A DNA stretch of 64,000 nt, taken from assembly GCA_900073065.1 (NCBI GenBank), contig FJOG01000089.1, positions 27,075 to 91,074 of the forward strand. The letters run 5' to 3'. The notes under the pieces were generated by a model, which worked only from the letters and a program-made list of their open reading frames with translations, made no database searches and was not told the origin of the DNA. The position numbers and the translations under genes were made by a program. This document shows positions 22,213-33,704 of this stretch, in pieces (positions within the stretch are counted from its first letter, which is position 1; each line of letters starts with the position of its first letter). The stretch comes from Phialocephala subalpina. Its lineage: Eukaryota; Ascomycota; Leotiomycetes; Helotiales; Mollisiaceae.

Positions 22213-22858
22213 CACTTCTTGAATTTAACTTTAATCAGCGTCTTCAATAAAAAGGTGAGTCCCGTCCCCCCTATCTCATTCCCTGATATATTCGCTTAAT
22301 ATACTTATAATACTTCAAGGAATCAAAACAACCACCAGACTTATGAAAAGAAGAGGCTGAAGAAATGCGAGGAATGCTACGAGTTATTTGATCCCGAGTA
22401 AGGGAATTGAGATATGTATTTGGGGATATGTAATATTTTTGAAGTATTGGGAGTGATTGATAGGAAATTATCCGATCCCAGTTGTTGCAAGACCTATATC
22501 CATACCCAGAGAGTCAAGTCACGACATTTTTGTTGCGCCTATTCAAGGTTCAGTTTCCGGACTTGAACAAAGGCTATTTTACCTAAAAGTCGCATGTGCA
22601 AACCTGTTCCCTCTGATCTTTTGATGGTCGGTCACGTGCATCGTGGCCAATAAGGCTGAACTTTCACATCTCGAGGTTGCTAATTTCTACCAGTAAGGTG
22701 AGGAAAGAATGTCACTTTGCGCGATTTTATGTGAGATGACATTTAAACCACAGTCGCGCGGAGTGAAGTTACCCCGATTCATGATCAAACATCCAAGCTT
22801 TTATATGTCGCACTTCTGCCAAGGAGTTTACAACTCACCAAGTACTTTATCATTCACA
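22213..22858. promoter_or_regulatory. upstream region of the SUR7-like gene
   Basis: No gene is supported. The last part should contain the promoter of the gene at 22859. I see no clear TATA box at a convincing distance. Confidence 0.3.
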
Positions 22859-23721
22859 ATGCGGATGAAAGGAGCTTTTACTGCACTGTTCCCGCTGCTA
22901 ATCGGGATCACCGCCCTCACAACCGTCACCTTCGTCCTTTCACTCCTCACCTTATTCGCTGGCACTTCAACAGATTCACATGGACAATCTGCAATAATAA
23001 CGGTATAGTGGTCCTAAGTAACTCATTCTTGACTGGCCACGGCTCATGATTTGAACAGTTCAATACCTCCTCCATTCGCAGCGCTATCTCCAATGCACTA
23101 TCTACGACTGCAATTGCAGACTGGTACCAAGTGAACTACCTATCGGTCTGCTCTGGCATGTGGGATGCGGCCAGTGGTTCCAAGAATCAAAGCACAATCA
23201 TTTGTGTGCATCAGCCGGCTGGCTACACTTTCTCACTAGCGAAGATACTGGGCAGTGAAGCCGCACAGCTGCTGCCAACAAACTCCACGTACGGTACACT
23301 TGACACCAGGACCCCGCAGGTCCTACTGACGATTGGGATCACCTGTTCCGGTATCTACTTGACCTCTCTACTGTATGGGGCTGCCGTCCTGCTGGTCACG
23401 AGCACACTCCCGTTCTTTGTCTTGCGTATCGGGTACCTGGCGAGTATTGCAGCAGTAATCGTTCTTACGATCTCGTCAGCCAAGATCACATCGATAGCCG
23501 ATAAGATGGCAGGGACTACGCATATCAATGCCGGGGCCACGGTTCATGCTTGGATGGGATGGTACTTCTATGTATTTGCCTGGTTGGCCACGGCCTTTAT
23601 ATGGATTACTATAGGATTTAGTATTGCAGCGGCTTTTAAGATCGCCCAAGAATTGGAAGTCCAAAAGTCAAAACGTTTCTCAGAATCAAGGCAGAATCGA
23701 GTTAACAAGGGAATATATTGA
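22859..23721 (+). CDS. SUR7/PalI-family four-pass membrane protein
   Basis: Two exons (22859-23002 and 23059-23721) with a 56-bp intron give 268 residues. The ATG at 22859 begins MRMKGAFTALFPLLIGITAL, the first membrane segment. A long extracellular loop with YLSVCSGMWDAASGSKNQST (the family's W/C-containing signature) and VHQPAGYTFSL follows. Then come three more membrane segments (ITCSGIYLTSLLYGAAVLL, IGYLASIAAVIVLTI, WYFYVFAWLATAFIWITIGF) and a basic cytosolic tail. Members act in eisosome/cortical patch organisation or ambient-pH sensing at the plasma membrane. I cannot tell which subgroup applies. No defects are visible, although both flanks are repeat-rich. Confidence 0.8.
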
Positions 23722-23742
23722 AGGATAATATAATAGGGTAGA

Positions 23743-23840
23743 ATGGCAGGGCGGTATATCACGTGGTCTAATAAGAATATATTAGGAGATTTAGTATCTT
23801 GTATTCTCAATTCCCTAGGAAGCTTATATTCTAACATTTG
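23743..23840. repeat. second copy of the CACGTG repeat arm
   Basis: GCGGTATATCACGTGGTCTA, followed by a GAATATATTAGGAGATTTAG string, matches the right arm and following sequence of the inverted repeat at 15761-15850. It lies just after the SUR7-like stop codon. Confidence 0.6.
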
Positions 23841-24316
23841 GTAAAATCTATAATTGGATATTTGTTTATTACCTTTTTATATTAATAATTTATATAAGAA
23901 TAATTAATAATTTAAAAAATTATTATATTTTGAAATTATAATTAATTTAATAATATTATTACGATTATATTCAATTTTTATTCAATTCTTTTAATTCGAT
24001 TATATTTATAAATATTTTTATGATTTTCTTTATTTTTGATTTTATAAATTTATAAATTTATAATTTATAATATTATAATTAATATTTATTTAATTTTTTA
24101 ATTAATTTATAATTTTTAATTGAATTATTCGAATTATAATTAATATTTGATTTATTATAAAAAAAAATTCGATTAATTTTTTTCTTATTTTATTTTTTTA
24201 TTTTAATAAAATATTTTTTTTTTGAATATATATATAAATTTTAATAATTATAAAATTCTTTTTTTTAATTTTATTTCGCGTATATCGAATTCCTTATTAT
24301 TTAATTCTTATAAAAT
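23841..24316. repeat. AT-rich RIP-like tract
   Basis: Almost pure A/T sequence without frames, into which the solo LTR at 24317 was inserted. Confidence 0.65.
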
Positions 24317-24577
24317 TATAAGGTGTAAATAAAAGGAGGCAATAATAAGTTAAATTGGTATTAGATTAATCTTTATCTTTTTGCCAGAGATTCAAAAGGC
24401 CCCTATATACAAAATAACAACCTAAGAATAATAACCGTATAGTCCCCGTAAGACTTCCTATGTTACGCGTAAATTTACGCGAGCTTTATATAGGTTATAG
24501 AGGCTACGCAGCCTTAGGTAGTGGCTGTAAGCCAACCAGAGGCTGCGCCAATAGGATACCCAATTTTACACGTGACA
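24317..24577 (-). mobile_element. solo LTR of the gypsy family
   Basis: This 261-bp sequence matches the two LTRs of the full element at 24977-33081, with more C-to-T and G-to-A changes. It is flanked by AAAAT on both sides (24312-24316 and 24578-24582), a 5-bp target duplication. It therefore comes from a separate insertion that lost its body by LTR recombination. Strand is given by the orientation of the full element. Confidence 0.88.
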
Positions 24578-24976
24578 AAAATAAAGTTTATTCTTTACTA
24601 AAAAATTTCTTCGAAATCTTTTTATTTAAATTTATTTTCGATTTTATTTATAAAATAATTATAAATTATTTAAAATTTTAAAAATATTAAATATTAGTAA
24701 ATTAAAAATTCTATTTAATATATTTTATTAAAAGTATAAAATTACATTTATTTATTATTTAAATAATTATATTCAATTTATTTATTATTAATATTTAATT
24801 TTCGGAAGAAAATAATCAAAAATTTAATATAATAAAATTTATTTTTAATATATTTTTTTATAATTTAAATGATTTTATTCGAATTATATTTTAAAAAAAT
24901 ATAATTATTAAAAATAATTCGAAATCTAATTGGATTAAATTAATTAAAATTCAAAAATCGAAAAAAAATTAATAAT
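24578..24976. repeat. AT-rich tract between solo LTR and full element
   Basis: Very AT-rich, no genes. ATAAT directly before 24977 is the left copy of the target duplication. Confidence 0.6.
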
Positions 24977-25238
24977 TGTGAGGTGTAGAATAGAAGGAGG
25001 CAACAATAAGTCAGATTAATATTAGACTAATCTCTGTCCTTTTGCCAGAGATTCAGAGAGCCCCTATATACAGAATAATAGCCTAAGAATAACAATCGCA
25101 TAGCCCCCGTAAAACCTCCTACGCTACGCGTAAGCTTACGCGAGCTCTACGTAAGTTATAGAGGCTACGCAGCCTTAAGTAGTGGCTGTAAGCCAGCCAA
25201 AGGCTGCGCCAATAAGACACCCAATCCTACACGTAATA
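24977..25238 (-). repeat. 3' LTR of the gypsy element
   Basis: 262 bp, starting TGTGAGGTGTAG and ending CTACACGTAATA. It aligns without length change to the other LTR, where the end reads CTACACGTGACA. The terminal bases form a short imperfect inverted repeat, as is usual for LTRs. Confidence 0.92.
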
Positions 25239-25949
25239 CGATTCCCCCTCCCTACGATACCGTCCTTGGTATCAAATCTCTATCATAGGCCTTATTAACT
25301 CTCCGTAACGGTTGCTGTAAGCTTCCGCTGCCCTTACGTCCTTTGTGAAGTTCAAGCTGCACAAATACGGGATAAGAGTGCCCCTTAATTAGTTTGTTTC
25401 CATTAAATCGGTAGGCTAACTTTAGTGGTTTACTAATAGCGTATCGTAAGAATATATAAATGGGAAGATCTTCTCGTAAACTGAAACCGGGAGCGGGAGT
25501 TTATTGTATCTTTATAGTAACTATAGTAATAATTGCTCCGCTGATTGGCAAATAAAGTAGTAGTTTACTCCCCTCACAAGTGGGGTAGCACGAAGATTTT
25601 CATATGCTTTAGCAGAGACTTTTTGGACTTCAAAAGAAATAAACAACCTCTTAAATAAACTTTAGGCTTTTGTAGTATAACTCCCGCATCGCGTCTTCTC
25701 AATGGAGCGTCGTGATTAAGGGGCTGGTTGGCGTTTGGGCCGTAGTCGCGGGCGTTTTACGCCATCTGACTAGTCAGAATCGGGGTGATTTATTCCTAAT
25801 CCGGTATAGCGTGACTCCCCAAGGTCGCGAAGCGAGGCTGCGAGCCTTCTTATATAATCGAGCGATGCTCCCCTTATGTTTAGTCTCTTTAGATCATTTC
25901 GTGCTTCTTTAACTAAGCCTTAGAAGTTTCCTCAAATCTTCCAACTTTT

Positions 25950-26925
25950 GCTCGATATATCGATTATCTTTATCTAATTTGCTCTTTCTGCTTTTACTGC
26001 GGGTAAAAAGCGTAAGGGTACCGGAAGAATTAATCTAAATAAACGTCTCCGTAAGGAGACTAACACCGCCTGGCCTAAAGTCGGGCGCTATCTCTATTGC
26101 TTTAAGCACTTGATAATAGACCCCCAATATAAGTGTAAATCGAAGCCCAATTCGAAGAATTGTGAGAAGTGTAGTAGTAAAGGAAGCCCTTGTGAGAAAG
26201 TATATCTGGCTTTTAAAGCACTTTTGATATAGCTAATTAGTATAGATCCTATATAAGCTCTATGCGCTATTCCGTGAGTTAAAAGACTACGCTAAGGCCT
26301 TCTTAGAAGATATGGCTTACGACTTTTGCTTTAACTTCGATTTAAAGGAGTTTCAAGCTAAGTTCGAATTAATTGACTCTTCTCGGCGTATTAAGGTAAA
26401 TAAGGAGTCTTTTTTGGAAGAAGTCTTTAATGAGTGGCACGCCCTCGAAATAGGTTCGACTAGTTTACTACTTTTGGAGTTGTATTAACACTTCGAGTAG
26501 TTTTTTAGAAACCTTTATACTACTAGTGTGAAAATCACTACGCAAATGAGGATAGACGCTTATGAGCTTAGTATCCTTGGCGCTTTTAGCGCTGAGATTA
26601 TGAAGCTTCAAGTCTTAAGAGAGCTAACTACCGCTATTAAAGGCTTTGACGCCTCCTTTCGACTTGCGGTATGTATCTAGTTGACTTCGGTGGCTATTGC
26701 TAACTCCTTCTAGCACTTTATTATCGATGAGGAGGAGGAGGATGATAATAGTATCCCTGCGGAGGTACTGCGGTGGTTTGAGAAAGAGGTTTGAGCTCTG
26801 GCGTTTTTAAAGTGTTTTGTTTTTTGGCGTATAGGTTCTGCGGCGTTTTTCGGTTATAAGACTCCTTCTAGCGAGATACTCGGAGCCATTAAGCCATTAT
26901 ACAATGAAATAGATTTTAACTAATG
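25950..26925 (+). pseudogene. antisense accessory frame of the gypsy element, Cys-rich protein
   Basis: Opposite to gag-pol, the plus strand encodes a coherent but broken protein. The first part reads KRLRKETNTAWPKVGRYLYC, then FKHLIIDPQYKCKSKPNSKN and CEKCSSKGSPCEKV, giving cysteines spaced like a metal-binding module. After a frame change near 26240 (possibly an intron or decay) comes LYALFRELKDYAKAFLEDMA, then a helical stretch with LLLLELY, an acidic run IIDEEEEDDNSIPAEVL, and a terminal SSEILGAIKPLYNEIDFN. The frame then holds for about 650 bp with only a few TAA/TAG/TGA, which is unlikely by chance. I do not recognise a family. Extra genes here are known for some retroelements, but the role is unknown. 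Confidence 0.55.
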
Positions 26926-26984
26926 GATTTCTATCGATTTATATAATTAAAAAACAAATAAAACAAAAATAAAAGTAAGCGGTT

Positions 26985-29900
26985 TACGCGTATTTCCGAG
27001 GCTTACCGCGCTTCCGTTTTAGTTTCTTTATTACTTGGTCTTTTATCGAGGGGAGTAGTTCGGGGCTTTTGCGGCGCTTAAGTGATTGAGCTTCTTTGAG
27101 ACCGTGATTTTTATCGTAGGAGTCTAATAACTCCTTCGCGTTTCTGAGGTTGGGGTAAATTAGTAACCAAGTATTATAGTCCTCCGATTAACCCTTTCAC
27201 TTAATTAAATATTTGCGGTTTTAGCTATAGCTATTTTGTTTATAATTTAAGATAGTTTTTACCTCCAATTCTTGTTTGTTATCGTTGTTAGCGAGCTCCG
27301 AGTTAACGCCTGTAAAAAAGTCTTCCGGCTGTTTTCCGGCGCTAGCGATATACTCCTCGAGGAGAGAAACGTGGAAAACAGGGTAGAGCTGTAAGTATAG
27401 AGAGGGTAGTTTAAGCCTATAAGCGGCCTTACTAATATACTCCTCGATTTGAAATGGCCCGATGAATTTAAAGGCGAGTTTCTTTAGTTTTAGCCGAATG
27501 TTTTTCGTAGATAATAAAACCTATGACCCTACCGCGAAGTGCTTATCGAGCTTATGCTTATTATAGTACTTCTCCTTGTTTTTCTGCGCGCGATCCTAGA
27601 GCTCTTAAAAGTTTTTTCTTTTTTCTTTAAAGTTTTTACTCGTTGTCGCGCAATTAGTACCTCCCCTTGAAGCCTATCCTTAGGGTTCCATAGTAAACGT
27701 GGGTTATAGCCGTAGACGACTTTAAAGGGGGTCGTCTGGAGCATTTAGTGCTTCGAACTATTATAAGTAAACTCTACGAACGAGAGTTTACTTGCCTAGT
27801 TGTTTTTTTTAGCGTTGTAATAGCAGCGTAAATAGTGTTTAAGCACTTGGTTTTAGCGCTCAATTTGCCTGTTAATCTAAGGATGGAACGCTATAGAGAG
27901 CCGTTACTTGCAAAAGAGATAAAAACAAAGTGCAGACTAAAACTTTGAAATAAAAACGCTACTTCGATTCGAAATAATACCGTTAAAGGTCTCGAAATTG
28001 CTGAAAACTTTGTCTTATAATAAGGTAATTAACTCGGGAGCATTAATGGTTTTATGGCAAGGGATATACTTAGCTATCTTTGAGTAACGGCAGACGACGA
28101 CGAGTATACTATCGAAGTTATTGCCATTAGGATTTTTATAAAGGGGCAGTCCTATAATAAAATCTATTAATATTTCCGACTAAGGCCTAGTAAGTTGCGG
28201 TAAAGTGCTAAAAAGCCCGTAAAGCGCGTGACGCCTAGCCTTGACTCTCTAATAGATGTCGCATTCACGAATATAATCACGAACGTCGTCTTTAAGCCCT
28301 CCCCAGTAATAGGCTCTTCGAATAAGTTCTAGCGTTTTATTTACGCCGAAGTAGTCTGCTAAAAGGTCGTCGTAATAAAGCTTCACGATTTCGGCTTTAA
28401 ATGCGAAGTCATAAAGCACAAAAACTCTACTATTCCAACGTAAAAGTCCCTATTTATCGGCTTACCAAATTTCCTGCCCTTAAGAGTTTCTTTTGCGCGT
28501 TTTATCGACCCGTATTAACTTGCTATACTCATCGTTTTACTACGATAGCAAAATGAGGTCTATAACGGGGTCGATAAAGGGCGCTAGCGCGGTACTCGAA
28601 CGCATTACTGCACATATCTATAATCTTAGGATTAATTGTTTGCAATTAGCTAAATCTATTAACGATTAGAGGTTTTAATCGCTATACTCCCCATCAGAAA
28701 CTTTGTCTATGGATAGACAATCGTTTATAGCCTTTAGGGCGGGGTCTCGGAGGTTTCTAGCCCCTACTTCCAAATTACTAGTTTGGATTTCTTAGTCGAG
28801 ATCTTTCTACTTATTAACTAAAGCTAAACTCGACTTATACGTCGCGAATAAGCGTCATATAGTCGGAGATATTTCTAATCCGATTAAAATATCGCGGATT
28901 ACAACTACAAACTTCCCCTTTAGCTTATTCTAGAAAGTAGGAAGCTAGGAGTCTTTAAAGGCCTCTTTAAGTGACTTATCATTATAATCCGATCGGCGAT
29001 TTAATCCATTTGCTAGATTTAACGAGCCTTTCCGGTAGATAATCTCAAAGTCGTAAAAGGCAAGATATATAACCCATTTTGCTTATCGCCTTTCTAAATA
29101 CTTAGTATTCACTTAGTATTTGAGGTTATTATAATTAGTAATCACTTCCATAGTATACTTAGTACCTTTAAAGTAATGTCGCCACTCTTTAAAGCTCTCG
29201 ATAATCGCTAGTAGCTCTTTATCGTAAGTTGCGTAGTTTTTTTCCGCGTCGCTAATCTTGCGGGAGAAAAAGGCTATGAGGTACTAGTAACGCTTCGAAC
29301 TACCTTCTAAGCCCTCTTGTTATGATAAAGTCCCTGCGATAGCAAATTTCGACGCGTTAATTTCCAGACGAATTTTCTTTGTTAAGTCGAAATAGATTAA
29401 GAATAATGCTTTAGTAAAGGCTTTTTTCAAGTCTTTAAAGCTTTATTTAACTTCCGTTGTAAATATAAACTCTTTAGACTTTACGCCTTTCTCTATGCCT
29501 TTAAGTAGCTTTAAGAGGCCTATAGCCACGCCAGAGAACTTGTGCACGAAACGGCGGTAGAAGTTGGCAAACCCTAAGAAAACTTGAACTTCTCGAAAAG
29601 AAGTTAATTTAAACTATTTAATGATTATCCGAACCCTTTCCGAGTTTGGGTGTATTCCGTCGCAACTAATAATAAACCCAAGAAACTCTACTTGCTTCTT
29701 ATTAAACTCACATTTACTGAGTTTAGCGTAAAGCTTGTGTTTGCGGAGCCTTTTTATCACTTGAAGTACATGCGACTCGTATTTAGCAAGATCTCGAGAG
29801 TAAATTAAGATATTATTTAAGTAAACTACGATAAAGTGGTCTAATAAGCCCGAAAAAGCTCCGTTAATATACGCTTAGAAAATTACTAGCGCGTTCGTTA

Positions 29901-30950
29901 ATCCGAATGGCACTACTTAGTATTTAAAGTGACTATAATAGGTTCGGAAAGTTGTCTTCTAAACGTTTCCCCCCCGAATTCGTATGCGGTAGTAAGTATC
30001 TTTCAAATCTAACTTAGTGAAAATCTGGGCACTTATAAGGCGGTCTAAAGTCTCGTTAATTAGAAGTAAAAAATGTCGGTTTTTAATCGTCATTTTATTA
30101 AGACTTTTGTAATCCACGCAGAGCTTTAAGCCTCTATCCTTTTTGGGCACGAAAAGTATAAGGGCTCCCGCAAAGCTAATAAAAAAGCGTATTTACCTTT
30201 TCTCGAGAGAAATTGCGATATAATCGCGAAGTGCCGCGAATTGAAGTTCTAAGAGGTTATATAGGGGCCCGTAAGGCACTTAACCCTTTATCTCAATCGC
30301 ATGCTCGTATTTACTTTATTCGGGAAAGATAAAGGCTACCCCTTCGTCGAAGATATCCTTATAGCCCCGGAGATACTCCGATAGAGTAATTTCCTACTTT
30401 TAAGTAGTTATAAAAACCCTCGATATTTCCGACCTTTAAAAAGTAAGTAATTCTACCTTTGAACTTAAGTATTTATACTTCTTGTAATTGATTAAATAAC
30501 CGCATTTTCCTCTTTTAAAGAAAACCGTATAGGCTTCGGTATTTGGTTCGGTTTTAAGAAGCTCCGTAAACTCGGAGGGGCTTAAGACTTCAATATCATC
30601 CTAGGCTGCCACGTAGGCCCATCTTCCCGTTGGCTAATTGTAAATACTAGTACTTTTTTTAATAAATTAGTCTCTTTTTAGTATTATCTTATAACTCGAC
30701 TTATCGCAGCCGTAAAAGCGCTACTTGAAGTCACGAGTCTGCCTACGGTTATTAGTAATAGTGAGGTCTAAGTCGTAGTAGTTAGAAACCTAGAAAACGT
30801 GTCCGTTAAGGGTCGCAAAGGATATATCGCACTTAGCGTTAGGAACAAAATTGTTCCTTTTCGCCACGTGGTTATCGATAAAGCAATTATCGGCGCTAGT
30901 ATCTCCTATCCCTTCCGTAGCCAATTCGGTACTTGTATCTCTTTGTTTAA
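26985..30950 (-). pseudogene. gypsy pol: protease region, reverse transcriptase, RNase H, integrase, chromodomain
   Basis: The reverse transcriptase reads [20 protein letters not shown] at about 30100, then [20 protein letters not shown] and [15 protein letters not shown]. The integrase part includes the zinc-binding stretch HDFAFKAEIVKLYYDDLLAD near 28400 and the core with DSILVVVCRYSKIAKYIPCH near 28080. LQTTPFKVVYGYNPRL lies at 27730. A chromodomain closes the protein at about 27230-26990: KYLIK, KG, SEDYNTWLLIYPNLRNAKEL, then LLDSYDKN. The two missing positions are stops in place of Trp. Numerous stops break the frame. Borders are approximate because the start and the RNase H limits are not clear. 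Confidence 0.8.
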
Positions 30951-31049
30951 GAAGCCCTTAAATAAAAAAGCGTATAAGCGTCTCATTAAATCGGTTTATA
31001 CTTAAGATTTAATTGCGTCTTTTCCCGAGCCGGAAAAAGTCCGGGAAAA

Positions 31050-32700
31050 CTCCTTTATCACGTTGAAGGCCTTCTTATATATTGCTTTAATTAACTTTTC
31101 GCTCTTTTTGGCCCTAAGGAAATCTTCTTTAGCCTTAGCCTTCTTAGGGTTTTCCTTAGCCCATTCTATGTACTTCGGGCAGCGCGAATCTCCGGAGAAG
31201 TGTCTTTTCCCACTGTAAGTCCAGTAGGTCTTTTCCGAGTCGTTATTACTACCGTTTCTTGAACTAGAGCTAAATAGCTTACTAAGGTTAGAACTCTAAT
31301 TGAAAGAACGTAACTCCCGTTTGCCCTTATCCTTTCTACTGTTAGGTCTAGGCTTTTTAGAGGAGTTATGGCCCTCGTTATTATTTCTATCGTTTCGCTT
31401 CCTTTTCGTATCGTGGTCGAAATAACTCTTTTTTATCTTTTAGAGGTTTTTAGATTGTAGTTTAGCCTCTTAAAAGTCCCGTAAAAGTATGTCTATTGTA
31501 GGAGGAAGAATCCCACTAGTCTTATTATATTATTATCCTTTCGTAAAAAGGTTCGTAATAGCGTTCGAAAGGGTTTATATGCGGTCGCTTTCTTTGCGCA
31601 CTAATAAATCTCGTTTGTACTCGCGCATACGATTATAGACTTCTAATATTATCTCGTTTTTACTATTATTTTGGGTGAGACGCTAAAGCTTTGCGAAAGT
31701 ATTCGTTTCTCGTTCTTAAAGTAACGCGATAAAATCGTATGTTTAAGACTTTTGATCTGCCTAGGACATTCGGACCCCAAAAGGGCCAATAGCGGAGGAT
31801 TGTAAGAGAGACCACTTATTTTTCACTTCCGAGTTTGTTTTAAAGCGCGTCGCCGTGGTATTTATTTTTAATCGATGGGAGTTATACGTGAAAAGTTAAG
31901 CTCTGAAAACGTCTTTTATAGCGTCGAAAAAAGTTCGATGCTTTATAATATCCTTTTCTTCGTAAAACGGAGGGAGAGTAATAGACTTTGCTTGGCTTTC
32001 CTTTTGTATCTCAAATCCGACGTCGAAGCCTAGAGAAAAATCAAATATCTAGTTCGAAACAGGTGCTTCGAAAGTAGGTCGAACGGGCGTCCTAAGGGGA
32101 AGGTCGAAAGTCGGCCTTGGGTTTTGAGACGCGTTTTCAATCGAGAGGTTTCTAGAGGCTTTTCTTCTCTCGTTGTTGAGAGCGCTTAACGCGTAAAAGC
32201 CACGAAGTCCGTTAGCGGAGTTTCTTGGCCCCTAATCGTATTTATCGCGAATATATTCTCTGCGAGGGGTTAACCCACCCCGTTCAAGTCCGCGCTAGCG
32301 ATACGCGTCGTTTCTGGCGTTAATTTGGGCCTATAGACGCTAAACCGTATCGAGGACTTGGTTCAGGAGGTCTTATTGTTCCTGCTGTCGCGCAAGAAAG
32401 CGCTGGTCTGCCTAGTCGGCGGAAGGGTCTCGAGGCCTTTCCTAGACGCGATCGGAGCCAGCTGGAGACCTGAAAGATCTGCCTAAAGACTTAGCTGGAG
32501 TGTCTCTATTTCCAACGCTGGGAGCAGTGCTTAGAGTAGCGCTAAATTGCTGTCCATAGTTTAAAGTTTGGCTAGGGCCTTTAGTAATCTATTGAAAATT
32601 ACTAGTAGCGGCCCTTGCGTTGCCACTTAAAGTCCCAAAAGTAAGAGATTCGCCGTTTCCCTTAGAGTTCTAAGAGAGTTGCTAAGCCTAAGAGCAAAGG
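31050..32700 (-). pseudogene. gypsy gag remnant with zinc-knuckle-like end
   Basis: Frames in this stretch encode gag-like, charged helical sequence (FFDAIKDVFRA, LEVYNRMREYKRDLLVRKES) and a basic Asn/Arg/Lys-rich part. Near 31200 comes YSGKRHFSGDSRCPKYMEWA, resembling a CCHC knuckle in which some cysteines are changed. Many stops interrupt it. The gag start next to the 5' LTR is not clear. Confidence 0.55.
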
Positions 32701-32819
32701 ACGCTACTATCTGCTGAAAGAGGGCCCGTAAGAGCTCCTTCTCCGTTACTATTATTAACAACCATAGCTTCGTGCGCGCTATTGTCGAACTCCTAACCCT
32801 TAAAGTAAAGAGATTAGAA

Positions 32820-33081
32820 TGTGAAGTGTAAAATAGAAAGAGGCAACAATAAATCAAATTAGTACTAGACTAATCTCTATCCTTTTGCCAGAGATTCAAA
32901 GAGCCCCTATATACAGAATAACAGCCTAAGAATAACAACCGCATAGCCCCCGTAAGACCTCCTACGCTACGCGTAAGCTTACGCGAGCTCTACGTAAGTT
33001 ATAGAGGCTACGCAGCCTTAGGTGGTGGCTGTAAGCCAGCCAGAGGCTGCGCTAGTAGGACACCCAATCCTACACGTGACA
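32820..33081 (-). repeat. 5' LTR of the gypsy element
   Basis: 262 bp, TGTGAAGTGTAA to CTACACGTGACA, colinear with the LTR at 24977-25238 and the solo LTR at 24317-24577. Followed by the ATAAT target copy at 33082-33086. Confidence 0.92.
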
Positions 33082-33086
33082 ATAAT

Positions 33087-33704
33087 TTTGAATTTTGATA
33101 TAATAAGATTTTTATTTAATATATTTTATAAAAAATATAAAAGTATATTAATATATTTATGAAAATTAATTAATTACAATATATAATATAATCGCTAAGA
33201 AAATACTTATTATTTTTTGACTTTCGAGTTTATATATTACTCGAAGAATTCGATGGAAATTTATATTAAAATCTTTGATTTATATAAATAATTTTGTTGA
33301 AAAACTAAAGACACTTTTATCGAGCAAAATAATCGTGAATTTTACGAACGAATCGAATATGAAGTCATTTATTCTCTACTTCAATTAGTTCGATTCGAGG
33401 GAGGCTACTCTAATTCGTATTCGTAGTCTTCAATTATCAGTCGTACCCCAGCGTCCTTGAAAAGACATTGCAATTGCAACCCACAGCCAACTTGTTTCCT
33501 TAATTGGCCCATCTACTACTGGAAAAAGGATTGGTCTGGTCAAATTCAGCTCTGCGTGTTTAAATCATGACATATAAGCTCAGGTCTATCTCATATACTT
33601 TGCAATTATAAGGACGGCGAGGTAAAAATTAGTGCAAAGCCCAATGCAAAAAGCATATTTTAGATCTGCTAAGTATGTCCAGATTCCACATCTTCCCAGA
33701 AGCC
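33087..33704. other. AT-rich tract, then 3' flank of the sacsin-like gene
   Basis: The first 300 bp are AT-rich with no frames. The rest is normal sequence that should contain the 3' UTR and terminator of the minus-strand gene ending at 33705. Confidence 0.4.

Larger units (their letters stand above)
24977..33081 (-). mobile_element. Ty3/gypsy (chromovirus-type) LTR retrotransposon, degraded
   Basis: The 8.1-kb element has 262-bp LTRs at both ends and an ATAAT target duplication (24972-24976 and 33082-33086). The order on the minus strand, gag, reverse transcriptase, integrase, chromodomain, is that of Ty3/gypsy chromoviruses. Purine-rich GGGAGGGGGAAT (complement of 25241-25252) lies next to the left LTR and acts as the polypurine tract, which confirms that the 3' LTR is on the left. 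All frames have TAG, TAA or TGA where Trp, Gln or Arg is expected, so the element is dead, probably through RIP. An additional frame on the opposite strand lies between the chromodomain and the 3' LTR. I could not identify the primer-binding site. Confidence 0.92.

Noticed and set aside
24460..24681. Plus-strand frame over the solo LTR
   Set aside because: It spans the LTR end and AT-rich flank, so it is a chance frame.
30799..31005. Plus-strand frame within the gypsy element
   Set aside because: It lies antisense to the pol region and has no features of its own, unlike the conserved antisense frame at 25950-26925.
32780..32819. Primer-binding site next to the 5' LTR
   Set aside because: No convincing complement to a tRNA 3' end was seen. 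The site may be RIP-mutated or the element may be self-primed.
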